IMG/VR virus record: IMGVR_UViG_3300029811_000049
Location: 1 to 38,541 of that record
Strand: one strand, 5' to 3'
From: a virus
Length of the DNA: 38,541 nucleotides
How positions within the stretch are numbered: the first letter of the stretch is position 1; every line of letters starts with the position of its first letter. Positions 25,385 through 32,233 of the stretch are shown here, piece after piece. Made by a program: the position numbers and the translations under genes. Below the pieces are notes generated by a model. That model saw only the letters and a program-made list of their open reading frames with translations, had not been told where the DNA came from and ran no database searches.

Positions 25385-25637
25385 TGTTATTTTGGTTGGG
25401 GGTTGGTTTTATTGTTCTAAGTTTTAATTCTTTTATTTCTTCACTTGATAAAAACAATGTGTCTATATTATTTAATTGGGTAGTATTGCTTCCAATATGA
25501 AAACCATTACATTTATTCATTGATATTTTAAGGGCTTTATTTATCCTTTCAAAACATATTCTGGCGGTTTTTTTATCTTGATATTTAAATTCTAAATCTA
25601 TTCTGATTGATATTTTTGGTGGTATTGAACAAGCCAT
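25377..25637 (-). CDS. Hypothetical protein
   Basis: 86 residues. The first part looks like a beta-alpha unit (ISIRIDLEFKYQDKKTARI); the end is Asn-rich. The start is supported by AAGGAG 8 bp upstream. It follows a short repeated leader (see the repeat at 25662-25680). No recognised function. Confidence 0.5.
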   Translation of the reverse strand: MACSIPPKISIRIDLEFKYQDKKTARICFERINKALKISMNKCNGFHIGSNTTQLNNIDTLFLSSEEIKELKLRTIKPTPNQNNND

Positions 25638-25661
25638 ATTTTTTACTCCTTCTGCGGATTA

Positions 25662-25680
25662 AGTTCCGCTTAATTGGTTA
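25662..25680 (-). repeat. Duplicated intergenic segment, copy 1
   Basis: On the minus strand TTAACCAATTAAGCGGAACT; a near-identical copy (TTAACCAAATAAGCGGAACT) stands at about 25836-25854. Each copy runs from the end of one small gene into the leader of the next. In this copy GCGG can pair with CCGC eight bases on. Confidence 0.6.
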
Positions 25681-25830
25681 ATTAAATATTTTTCCACATC
25701 TTTGGCATTTAATATAATGTTTTAATTGTTTTTTATTGATTGCCGACTTTTTAATCTGATATATCAATAAATCCATACCATTAAATTTATGCCAAAATGT
25801 TTTACAAATCCATTTTTTTATTTTCTTCAT
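25678..25830 (-). CDS. Small basic protein with Cys pair
   Basis: 50 residues, Lys-rich (KKIKKWICKTFWHKFNG start), with KCQRCGKIFN at the C-terminus, a half zinc knuckle. The frame is open and follows the gene upstream by 13 bases, the leader containing the duplicated segment. It has no Shine-Dalgarno. Too small for family recognition. Confidence 0.5.
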   Translation of the reverse strand: MKKIKKWICKTFWHKFNGMDLLIYQIKKSAINKKQLKHYIKCQRCGKIFN

Positions 25831-25835
25831 AATAT

Positions 25836-25854
25836 AGTTCCGCTTATTTGGTTA
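25836..25854 (-). repeat. Duplicated intergenic segment, copy 2
   Basis: Differs from copy 1 by one base. Here it includes the stop codon of the gene at 25844 and ends just before the ATG of the 50-residue gene. A short local duplication, or a conserved leader element, would both explain it. Confidence 0.55.
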
Positions 25855-26134
25855 AAAATTTAATATATTCCAAAGCCCGTTTATACGCTAAATCAAAATC
25901 ATCAAAACTATAAATCAAAATCTGTTCTGCTTGGCTGTCGTTATCGTGATATACTTCTATATCAAAACTATCTTTCATATTTTCACATCGTTCGCTAAGT
26001 TTATAAAAATGGACATCTATAAAAATATCTTCGGTAATCCTTTTTTGCCAACTTCTATCACAGCTTGTAAATGCTTTATTCGGTGTATATTCTTTTAATC
26101 CTAATTCTAATATTTTTTTAATTGTAGTTTTCAT
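25844..26134 (-). CDS. Hypothetical acidic protein
   Basis: 96 residues from the ATG at 26134; a longer frame exists upstream but would overlap the methyltransferase, so I prefer this start. The protein alternates strands and helices (EDIFIDVHFYKLSER, FDIEVYHDNDSQAEQILIYS) and ends in a helix YKRALEYIKFL. Similar small phage proteins are unassigned. It follows the methyltransferase by 5 bp. Confidence 0.55.
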   Translation of the reverse strand: MKTTIKKILELGLKEYTPNKAFTSCDRSWQKRITEDIFIDVHFYKLSERCENMKDSFDIEVYHDNDSQAEQILIYSFDDFDLAYKRALEYIKFLTK

Positions 26135-26139
26135 ATATT

Positions 26140-26730
26140 TTAATTTATCCACTTTATAACAGGACAACCAATAAAACCTTTTTCCCAAACAAACCAACCA
26201 TAGGCAGCAGCTGATGATCCTGTCTTCTCAAAATTTCCATTTAATGCACATTTTAATCTTGAGCTTGAAACATAAATTGTTTTTGGTGGAAATTTTCTAA
26301 ACATTTCTTTTCTTGCTTGTCCTTCTAAAAAAGTTAATTTTAAGAATAATGCTAATTTTCTGCCGTTAAATAATAAAGATAAAGATTGTTCAACAAATTC
26401 TTTAGCTAATCTATATGGTGGATTAGTTATAATATCGCCATTGTGTTTATCTATTTCTAATAAGAAATCTACATCTCCCTTGCCATAACCTCTATCAATA
26501 ATATCTGTTGCTTTATTAAGTAAATTTCTTTTCTGTAATATTTTAGCTAAATGTCCTTCTCCACAAGCACACTCCCAAACATTATTAAATTCTTCAACTT
26601 CTAATAAAAGCTCAATAGCTTTTGGTTCAGTTGCGTAATAATCATGCTGTTCTCTTTCATGTTTTGAATGTGAAGATGCACCTAATGTAGAGAATGTTGA
26701 TTTTTTATTACCTGTCCAATCTTTTTTCAT
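26140..26730 (-). CDS. DNA adenine methyltransferase-like protein
   Basis: 196 residues. It begins with DWTGNKKSTFSTLGASSHS and a DYYAT motif typical of phage adenine methyltransferases, then has an AdoMet-binding loop (VWECACGEGHLAKIL, motif I) and NPPYRLAKEF (motif IV, Asn-Pro-Pro-Tyr). Such enzymes methylate the N6 of adenine, usually to shield phage DNA from restriction. The start at 26730 is 4 bp after the upstream gene; a longer frame would overlap it. Confidence 0.85.
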   Translation of the reverse strand: MKKDWTGNKKSTFSTLGASSHSKHEREQHDYYATEPKAIELLLEVEEFNNVWECACGEGHLAKILQKRNLLNKATDIIDRGYGKGDVDFLLEIDKHNGDIITNPPYRLAKEFVEQSLSLLFNGRKLALFLKLTFLEGQARKEMFRKFPPKTIYVSSSRLKCALNGNFEKTGSSAAAYGWFVWEKGFIGCPVIKWIN

Positions 26731-26734
26731 AATT

Positions 26735-27073
26735 TTATTTTCTTTCTTTAAATCTAAATCCACACTCACTACTAACAATATCATTTGGTTCAGCAGGAAA
26801 TGCTTTACAAAAATTAGGTCTTTTAGAATAAATTTTACATGCAGCTTTTCCTTTGCTATCAAAAAAGAGATTAGGACAATTATCGTTGATAATCCAGCCG
26901 TAAAGTAATCTGGGTTTCAAAACAAATAAAAATAATTTTAACCAAAGCGGAGTGCCTTTGACTAAATATCTTACATTGCAACACTTACCGCAACGATGAC
27001 ATGCTCCTTTGCGTTTATATAATCTTCTTTTTTGACGATAGATATTTTTATTACCAGTCCATATAGTGTTCAT
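26735..27073 (-). CDS. YkgJ-like cysteine-cluster protein
   Basis: 112 residues with the pattern CHRCGKCCNVRY, then CPNLFF, GKAACKIYSKRPNFCKAFP and a final SECGF. This is the CxxCxxCC metal-cluster family (YkgJ/UPF0153), thought to bind iron-sulfur or zinc; its biochemical role is unclear. Its ATG overlaps the stop of the large methyltransferase (ATGA). Its N-terminus shares WTGNK with the adenine methyltransferase that follows. Confidence 0.75.
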   Translation of the reverse strand: MNTIWTGNKNIYRQKRRLYKRKGACHRCGKCCNVRYLVKGTPLWLKLFLFVLKPRLLYGWIINDNCPNLFFDSKGKAACKIYSKRPNFCKAFPAEPNDIVSSECGFRFKERK

Positions 27074-28596
27074 AGTAAATTTTCAAATAAATTAGCAGGA
27101 GCTTTATTTTGTATTCTTTTTTCTGCTATTTCAATATATTTTTTTGATAATTCTATTCCGATATAATCTCTATTTAAGTTTTTAGCTGCAACAAGCGTGG
27201 TAGCTGCTCCACAGAACGGGTCTAAAACAATTCCTTTTTTCCAACCTGCACCACATTTACAATCAGTCCAGCCAAGCGTTTCATGATTAGCACTAACATT
27301 TCCTTTAATTCTCAAACCAGCTGTTAGTTTATAATTTTGATGTTCAGTAATACCTTGTCCTTCTTTAGCTACTTTTTTGTATTGTTCTTGGCTTTGCTTA
27401 GGGTTATCGTGATGTATTTTAATTATTCTTGTTCTAGCTTTACCGCATTTTTTACAAATCCATTGAGGACAACTACTTTTAATTGGTTTAACACAAAGTT
27501 TTTCTGGAAATGCTGCAAAATGACATTCAGGAAGTGGTTGAGTAGCAATTTTCCACACATCTCCAGGATTCTTACCAATAGGATTACATAATGGATTTCC
27601 GTCTTTATCAAGATTTCCACTATGTCCTTGAAATCCCTTACCTGTTATTCCCATTAAGCGAGGTTTTATTCCTAATCTAACTTCACTTAAAGTTTTCTTC
27701 ATATTATAAGCTAAACTGCCTTTCGGACTTTTTGTGTCTTTCATTCTATTATCTAAAGATTTTTTATTTTCTGGAATATTCCAAACATCTGAAGGATTCT
27801 TGCCTTTAGGATTTGATTTACCACCATAATTATCAAAAAAACTTCTTATTCTACCACTGCCATCTTTCCAACCAGTTTTATCTTGTGTCGCTTTTTGTTC
27901 CTCAGGAGTAATAAATTTTTGTTTCTTAGTTTTATAATTAAAAGCAAATTTATTTCTTTTAGCATTTGGATAATCTTTTTCTCTTTCAATTCCCATTGGT
28001 CTGTTTTCAAGAGTTGTAATTGGAATTCTTACAGCATCTAAATCAAAATTATAGCGTTTGCTTTTAACTAACATATAAACTGGTTCATAACTATTAGCAT
28101 ATCTATCTTGAACAGAACTAGGCATGTGATTTGGCTTATTCCAGATTATTGTATTTCTTAAAATCCAGCCCTGTTCATCAATCATTCTTAATATCAACCG
28201 CCAGTTTTGAAGAACTAAACACTTAGCTGGAACACCAGTTTCACCAACTTGTCTGCGTTGATTCATCATTGTCTTATGATTATAACCAGTTTTTCTTTCA
28301 ATGCCTTCGCCACTTTCTTTTGCACCAGTTGCATAACAATCTCCATGATTCCAATACATTACTCCCGTTTTTTTCAAAATCCGCTTTAATTCGTAAGTAA
28401 TAGCCAGTAATTTCTTAATAAATTCTTCTAATGTCGGCTCCAGCCCGATTTGTCCATCAATCCCGTAATCTCTTAAAGACCAGTAAGGCGGGGAGGTCAT
28501 GATTGTATCAATACTTTCGTTAGGAAATGTTTTAAGAACTTCCAAAGTATCTCCTTGTATAATTTTGTTTCTTGGTATCTCTTTTAATTTCTCCAT
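27070..28596 (-). CDS. Site-specific DNA methyltransferase, beta-type
   Basis: 508 residues. Motif IV (TSPPYWSLRDYG) is near residue 34 and motif I (DPFCGAATTLVAAK) near 455, the order of the beta group; TSPPYW is typical of N4-cytosine methylases, so N4-methylcytosine is likelier than N6-adenine. Between them lies a long insertion with Cys pairs (CPQWICKKCGKARTR and CKCGAGW), probably a zinc-binding target-recognition part. No cognate restriction enzyme is seen, so this looks like an orphan phage enzyme for self-protection. It is coupled to the next gene. Confidence 0.9.
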   Translation of the reverse strand: MEKLKEIPRNKIIQGDTLEVLKTFPNESIDTIMTSPPYWSLRDYGIDGQIGLEPTLEEFIKKLLAITYELKRILKKTGVMYWNHGDCYATGAKESGEGIERKTGYNHKTMMNQRRQVGETGVPAKCLVLQNWRLILRMIDEQGWILRNTIIWNKPNHMPSSVQDRYANSYEPVYMLVKSKRYNFDLDAVRIPITTLENRPMGIEREKDYPNAKRNKFAFNYKTKKQKFITPEEQKATQDKTGWKDGSGRIRSFFDNYGGKSNPKGKNPSDVWNIPENKKSLDNRMKDTKSPKGSLAYNMKKTLSEVRLGIKPRLMGITGKGFQGHSGNLDKDGNPLCNPIGKNPGDVWKIATQPLPECHFAAFPEKLCVKPIKSSCPQWICKKCGKARTRIIKIHHDNPKQSQEQYKKVAKEGQGITEHQNYKLTAGLRIKGNVSANHETLGWTDCKCGAGWKKGIVLDPFCGAATTLVAAKNLNRDYIGIELSKKYIEIAEKRIQNKAPANLFENLL

Positions 28597-28636
28597 ATAG
28601 TATTTATCAACTTTTATCTTAACTCTATTCCTGTAA

Positions 28637-28656
28637 GCCCGTGTGAACGCACGGGC
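28637..28656 (-). promoter_or_regulatory. GC-rich hairpin in methyltransferase leader
   Basis: GCCCGTG and CACGGGC pair perfectly around a six-base loop, about 40 bases before the methyltransferase ATG on the minus strand. It is strikingly GC-rich for this region. There is no T-run, so a role in translation or RNA stability is more likely than termination. Confidence 0.55.
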
Positions 28657-28677
28657 GATTTTAGGAGAGGGGTCTTA

Positions 28678-28777
28678 GTTTCTTTTTACTGCAGGTAATG
28701 GTCGTAAATAATAAGCACTTAACTATAATGGAAATAATAATGAAATTATAGTATTTTCACCTGCAGTAAAAAAAAAC
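28678..28777 (-). promoter_or_regulatory. Large inverted repeat upstream of the methyltransferase block
   Basis: GTTTCTTTTTACTGCAGGT (28678-28696) is matched, 18 of 19, by the reverse complement of 28759-28777. An inner stem ACTATAAT/ATTATAGT lies in the loop. It starts at the stop codon of the gene at 28777 and includes a TATAAT on each strand. It may terminate the initiator transcript, start the methyltransferase transcript, or both. Confidence 0.55.
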
Positions 28778-29364
28778 TAAAATCCTAAATCTTCTATTTT
28801 AACACCACCATTATCTTTTTCTCTGGGAGTTTCTGTTTCATAGGCACATTCTATTTTTTTTGTTTCAGCTAACTCGGCTAAACTCTCTTTTTGTGTTTTA
28901 TCTGATTTAATTAGTTTTATTCCTAATTTTTTTGATTTCTCTCTTTTGTGTCTTAATTCATTTAAAGCGTTCCATTTTTTATCTAATTCCATATATAATC
29001 TTGGATTTCTGATTATTTCTGAATCTGTTTCTGTATCAATTCTAATTGCGTCTAATTTAACTAAGTAATCAGTAAATTTCCATTCAGGATTATTATTCCA
29101 ATCTTTAGCTAATTCTATTTCAAATTTTTCAATTAACGCCATTTCAATCGGATTATTAAGATTATATCCTCTATCTATATTCATTTGTGGAATAACTTTT
29201 TCTCTAACTCTTGAATTCTTAGCCATAAAAGATTGTCCATTTAAAGTAAAATGGGTAGCACGATTACCGCTTTCAAGAAATCTAACAATTACTTCTGCTT
29301 TTTCACCAGTCAAGTCGTAAGTTTCTACTTGACCGCTTTCATTTTTATAAATTAGTTGTTTCAT
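28777..29364 (-). CDS. Hypothetical protein, possible replication accessory
   Basis: 195 residues. The N-terminal ~60 residues look beta-rich (KQLIYKNESGQVETYDLTGE, HFTLNGQSFMAKNSRV); the rest is helical and charged. It directly follows the replication initiator gene, behind a small hairpin, which suggests but does not show a role in replication. No Shine-Dalgarno before the ATG. No family recognised. Confidence 0.5.
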   Translation of the reverse strand: MKQLIYKNESGQVETYDLTGEKAEVIVRFLESGNRATHFTLNGQSFMAKNSRVREKVIPQMNIDRGYNLNNPIEMALIEKFEIELAKDWNNNPEWKFTDYLVKLDAIRIDTETDSEIIRNPRLYMELDKKWNALNELRHKREKSKKLGIKLIKSDKTQKESLAELAETKKIECAYETETPREKDNGGVKIEDLGF

Positions 29365-29375
29365 TTTTTTATCAG

Positions 29376-29403
29376 ACCATTTTCCCTGTTCGGTGAAAAT
29401 GGT
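29376..29403 (-). promoter_or_regulatory. Hairpin between initiator gene and its follower
   Basis: ACCATTTTC (minus strand) pairs with GAAAATGGT around a 10-base loop in which CC/GG can add two pairs. It ends 11 bases before the ATG at 29364 and could reduce translation of that gene. Confidence 0.5.
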
Positions 29404-29415
29404 TTAACCCCTTTA

Positions 29416-30153
29416 TTACATTGATAATGTTTTAACTTGACCTTTAGTTAATTTTTCCAAATTTTCGTCAATAAATTTTCCTACTGTTTCTAAAGTCCAT
29501 TTAAAATCTGCATTCTCTTCAAGATAATTCATAACTTCTCCTATTCTTTTAACTGAATAACCTTTTAATAATTGAGCTGCTCTAATGTTCCTTGTTATAA
29601 AACTCTTCTTAGTATCCTTATTAAAGGTCTTTATACTCTTCTTATAAGCATATAAGTATATTATCTTAATATCTTTTTTAGGTTCTTCTCTTATAAGTGA
29701 TAAATCTATTCTTATAGATTTATCTCTCTTCTTCTTATTTATATCATTCTTGTTTATAGTGTCGCTTCTGTATCGCTTCTGTATCGCTTCTAAATCGCTT
29801 TTTGTGTCGCTTTTCTTATAATAATAATTACTCATTGTTTGAAAAAAATGATACCTATTCACAGTTATTATCATTCCTCTTGTTGTTTTTCGTGTCGCTA
29901 TCATTGTCGCTGATTTTAGGTATCTTATACAGTGGTCAATAGAATTCCTCTTTGCTCCTGTCGCTTCTTGGATTTCTCTATAAGTGATAAAATTATCTCC
30001 TCTTTTGAATAGTTTATTATTTTTATGGTTCATTTGATTAACAATATAAAACCAAATTTTAAACCATTTATCAGGTTTCCAGTAAAAAATATCACTGTGT
30101 ATTGTTTGTCTTGCCCAAATAGTAGCACCACCTTTAATCTTTTTTTTTGCCAT
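29416..30153 (-). CDS. Winged-helix replication initiator protein
   Basis: 245 residues. The N-terminal ~115 residues form a winged-helix domain like those of phage and plasmid replisome organisers (IWARQTIHSDIFYWKPDKWF, then REIQEATGAKRNSIDHCIRY as recognition helix and GMIITVNRYHFFQ as wing). A Lys/Arg-rich linker follows, and the C-terminal part resembles a DnaD-like helical tail. It would bind the origin and recruit host proteins. Start at 30153: an upstream in-frame ATG is inside a hairpin and rejected. Expression seems governed by the attenuator-like leader upstream. Confidence 0.75.
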   Translation of the reverse strand: MAKKKIKGGATIWARQTIHSDIFYWKPDKWFKIWFYIVNQMNHKNNKLFKRGDNFITYREIQEATGAKRNSIDHCIRYLKSATMIATRKTTRGMIITVNRYHFFQTMSNYYYKKSDTKSDLEAIQKRYRSDTINKNDINKKKRDKSIRIDLSLIREEPKKDIKIIYLYAYKKSIKTFNKDTKKSFITRNIRAAQLLKGYSVKRIGEVMNYLEENADFKWTLETVGKFIDENLEKLTKGQVKTLSM

Positions 30154-30184
30154 AATTATTTCATAATTATTAGCGGAAATAAAA

Positions 30185-30223
30185 GAGGCGGCTACTTTTA
30201 CCACAAAGCAATTTAGCCGCCTC
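30185..30223 (-). terminator. Intrinsic terminator in the initiator leader (attenuator)
   Basis: On the minus strand GAGGCGGCTA pairs perfectly with TAGCCGCCTC around a 19-base loop and is followed by TTTTATTT. It lies between the initiator promoter and its ATG, so it can stop transcription before the gene. Its loop contains TTGCTTTGTGG, complementary to an upstream leader segment (next entry). Confidence 0.75.
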
Positions 30224-30261
30224 ATTTATTTCAACTATTAAATTAAATATTTGCTTTGTGG
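30201..30261 (-). promoter_or_regulatory. Antiterminator pairing in the initiator leader
   Basis: CCACAAAGCAA, transcribed from 30261-30251, is perfectly complementary to TTGCTTTGTGG (30211-30201) in the loop of the terminator hairpin. Pairing of these two encloses the 5' arm of the terminator stem. This is the layout of transcription attenuation used for plasmid copy control. Confidence 0.6.
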
Positions 30262-30275
30262 ATTTCATTATCTTG

Positions 30276-30303
30276 ATTTTATCAAATCAAATAACTATGT
30301 CAA
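30276..30303 (-). promoter_or_regulatory. Promoter of the replication initiator
   Basis: Minus strand TTGACA (30303-30298), spacer 16 bp, TAAAAT (30281-30276). The preceding bases are CACTTGACA, shared with three other leftward promoters. Transcription would start near 30269 and run through the attenuator. Confidence 0.6.
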
Positions 30304-30344
30304 GTGAGTAAATTGTGGAGGAACTGGGGATAGCTAGGGATAAC

Positions 30345-30461
30345 TCATAAAACACGATATGTCATTTCAATTGCTACAATTATTTGAGGTATTACCCAAC
30401 ACATCCAAGCTAAGAATATTAAAACTCCGATTTTTAGGATTAAGAAATTATTTATTTTCAT
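30345..30461 (-). CDS. 38-residue membrane peptide
   Basis: An open frame of 38 codons ending in TGA. Residues 5-28 are almost wholly hydrophobic (NFLILKIGVLIFLAWMCWV), with a Lys at either side of the start; a single membrane segment is clear. No Shine-Dalgarno; the ATG is in AT-rich DNA next to a large inverted repeat. It could be a real small membrane protein or a chance frame. Confidence 0.4.
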   Translation of the reverse strand: MKINNFLILKIGVLIFLAWMCWVIPQIIVAIEMTYRVL

Positions 30462-30467
30462 TTTTGT

Positions 30468-30606
30468 ATTAGTTATTCTTAGCTGGATAGGATAGGAGCG
30501 TTTATATGGGGATAGATAACAAAATAACTAACCCACTGATGGAAACTTCCTATCCAACGCCTCCAGCAAGCGTTAATTAACACCCCACCAGCTAAGAATA
30601 ACTAAT
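30468..30606 (-). repeat. Large cloverleaf-like structure, 19-bp perfect outer stem
   Basis: ATTAGTTATTCTTAGCTGG (30468-30486) is the exact reverse complement of 30588-30606. Inside, TGGATAGGA (30484-30492) pairs with TCCTATCCA (30548-30556), and GGAGCGTT with AACGCCTCC save one bulge. The outer stem shares TGG with the inner one. A structured non-coding RNA, a terminator complex or a DNA site are all possible. It lies in a gap of about 390 bases with only a 38-residue frame and the initiator promoter. Confidence 0.65.
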
Positions 30607-30613
30607 TTGTATT

Positions 30614-30904
30614 TTATTTTTTTTTCTTTTTTGTGTGTATTTTAAGAAAATCAAACCAACCTGGTTCTTTGGTATTTATTATACTTTGTGAGAACATTTG
30701 CCAACTATTCAGAAATTCAATAGTTTCAGAATCAGGTTCTTCTTTTATACTATCTAAAATCTTTTTTAATTCTTTTCCTGTTAAAAGCATCAATTCAAAT
30801 AATTGTGTCCGACTAACCAGCCAACCATGCTTATAAGTAAGAGTAAGAGCAAAGAACAAAAAAATACACATAGTAACAGCGGATAAGATTGAAATTATAG
30901 TCAT
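30614..30904 (-). CDS. Membrane protein, unknown
   Basis: 96 residues: a membrane helix at about 3-22 (ISILSAVTMCIFLFFALTL), then a polar region with a helix (LMLLTGKELKKILDSI), an acidic patch and a Lys-rich end. No enzyme motif. It lies 9 bases before the cloverleaf-like repeat, which may end the transcript. Confidence 0.55.
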   Translation of the reverse strand: MTIISILSAVTMCIFLFFALTLTYKHGWLVSRTQLFELMLLTGKELKKILDSIKEEPDSETIEFLNSWQMFSQSIINTKEPGWFDFLKIHTKKKKK

Positions 30905-30953
30905 AAATTTAATGGTTAAAATGGTATTTCTTTAAGTAATACCTTATTTTTAG

Positions 30954-31529
30954 CTACTCTTTTTTTTTCATCGGCTTCCCTGTTTTCTCTGTTTTTTTTT
31001 CAGCCGCTTTTTCTTCTTCTGTTGCTTCTATTTCTGCTCTTTCAGCTAATGTCATATTATATCTGGCTTGTTTTTCTTCTCCTATTCTAATGAGATTAAC
31101 TGTGTCGCCTACTTTAAGGTCAAGTTTTTCTAACTGCCTCCAGAATGTTTGACTGCTACGGGTCCAGATTTTTTCTTGACCTTGATTGTCATAAAGATTA
31201 ACAAAGAAATCTATGAGTTTTTTCGTTCCGTCTGGAAAAATAACTTCAGAACCGTATTGGCTTTTACTTTCTCTCCAGCCCCAACATTCATTAGTTTCTT
31301 TATCTTTACGAACTTCAAACTTAACTGGTTCGCCCTCTGGGAGGTCAGCTCCTCTGACGAAAGGTGATACAAAGTCCCATTTTCTTTTAAAATCTGGCAT
31401 ATTTATTGGAGATTTTACCGCACTGTGCCAAACTTTACGATCTGGGTAAATTTCCCAAAAACCGTCTTTGTTTGATTCAATGATAGGAATAGAAATCTCT
31501 TGTGTTAGTTGTTTTGTTTTATTTTCCAT
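30954..31529 (-). CDS. Hypothetical protein (ssDNA-binding-like?)
   Basis: 191 residues. The first ~150 are rich in aromatic residues and beta-like (GFWEIYPDRKVWHSAV, KFEVRKDKETNECWGW, LKVGDTVNLIRIGEEK), and the last 35 are Lys/Glu-rich and probably flexible. An OB-like nucleic-acid binding fold with a charged tail would fit, but no family motif is certain. Located between small early genes and the initiator region, so a DNA-metabolism role is possible. Confidence 0.45.
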   Translation of the reverse strand: MENKTKQLTQEISIPIIESNKDGFWEIYPDRKVWHSAVKSPINMPDFKRKWDFVSPFVRGADLPEGEPVKFEVRKDKETNECWGWRESKSQYGSEVIFPDGTKKLIDFFVNLYDNQGQEKIWTRSSQTFWRQLEKLDLKVGDTVNLIRIGEEKQARYNMTLAERAEIEATEEEKAAEKKTEKTGKPMKKKE

Positions 31530-31531
31530 TT

Positions 31532-31795
31532 TTAAAATGGAGTTGATTTGTTATCTGTTTTAGATTTTGATAATTTTTGAACTGATGGATTTGATCCAAA
31601 ACTTGGTTTTTGTAGTTCAGGAAATTGCCAAAAGTTTTCTAAAATTCCTTCGGCATAATCACATAATTCTTTGACGGATATTTTACTGCCTTGATTAACT
31701 GAAGATGCACAGTTAATTGCTACGCTTGTTAGAATTTGTCTATCTTTCGGAGTTAGATTGTCCCATTTATCTTTTGTGTAATCTTTAAATGACAT
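31532..31795 (-). CDS. Hypothetical early protein
   Basis: 87 residues, helical in the first 60 (LTPKDRQILTSVAINCASSV) then Ser/Pro-rich. It starts one base into the stop of the previous gene (TAATG) and ends 2 bp before the next ATG, so these genes are coupled. Phage proteins of this outline often accompany recombination or ssDNA-binding genes, but I do not recognise the family. Confidence 0.5.
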   Translation of the reverse strand: MSFKDYTKDKWDNLTPKDRQILTSVAINCASSVNQGSKISVKELCDYAEGILENFWQFPELQKPSFGSNPSVQKLSKSKTDNKSTPF

Positions 31796-31983
31796 TATTT
31801 TGTATTATTTTTTTTACTGATATTTTTTTTCTTAATATCCTTTACTATTTCTTGCCATAAATAAACAACTACTGGTAAAAACAATATTCCACTAAGCAAA
31901 TCTTCTACTTCCTCAGCAGCAAATAAGCAGAGAGTTACACCAATAACAATCACTACAAATGAGTAATATCTTAAAAAATTCAA
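31795..31983 (-). CDS. Two-helix membrane protein with TTG start
   Basis: 62 residues with two membrane helices (YYSFVVIVIGVTLCLFAA and LLSGILFLPVVVYLW) and a Lys-rich tail. The start codon is TTG; the choice is supported by AAAGGAGG placed 8 bp upstream, inside the end of the preceding gene. A holin-like outline, but it lies in the early region, so another membrane role such as exclusion is possible. Confidence 0.55.
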   Translation of the reverse strand: MNFLRYYSFVVIVIGVTLCLFAAEEVEDLLSGILFLPVVVYLWQEIVKDIKKKNISKKNNTK

Positions 31984-31984
31984 T

Positions 31985-32200
31985 TTAATCGCCTCCTTTC
32001 TTTTTTGGTTTTTTCACTTTAATTTTAATTGGTTTAGGTTCGTTTTCGCTATCATGATAACCACTTTTATAAGCCCATACCATACATTTACTAACATATT
32101 CAAATAAATTATCTAGTTGTGGATAGCTTGTGGCTAATTCTCTTATAATTATTTTCACTTCTTCTGGCAGTAAAGGAATTTTTACAATTTTTTTAGTCAT
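31985..32200 (-). CDS. Hypothetical protein with basic tail
   Basis: 71 residues. The first 45 are helical (LLPEEVKIIIRELATSYPQL) and the last 20 are strongly basic with Pro-Lys repeats (IKIKVKKPKKKGGD), suggesting nucleic acid contact. The final Gly-Gly codons carry the Shine-Dalgarno of the next gene. No Shine-Dalgarno of its own. Function unknown. Confidence 0.5.
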   Translation of the reverse strand: MTKKIVKIPLLPEEVKIIIRELATSYPQLDNLFEYVSKCMVWAYKSGYHDSENEPKPIKIKVKKPKKKGGD

Positions 32201-32233
32201 AAATTTATTTTAGAATCCATCATCAATGTTTGT

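Noticed and set aside
26731-26862. N-terminal extension of the adenine methyltransferase
   Set aside because: It would overlap the whole end of the cysteine-cluster gene; the family begins at the DWTGNK segment.
28637-28656. CRISPR-repeat-like hairpin (GCCCGTGTGAACGCACGGGC)
   Set aside because: It occurs once only and has no repeat partner in the window.
30154-30225. Upstream ATG for the replication initiator
   Set aside because: The 24 extra codons are the terminator hairpin itself and its tail; the protein family begins at the later ATG.
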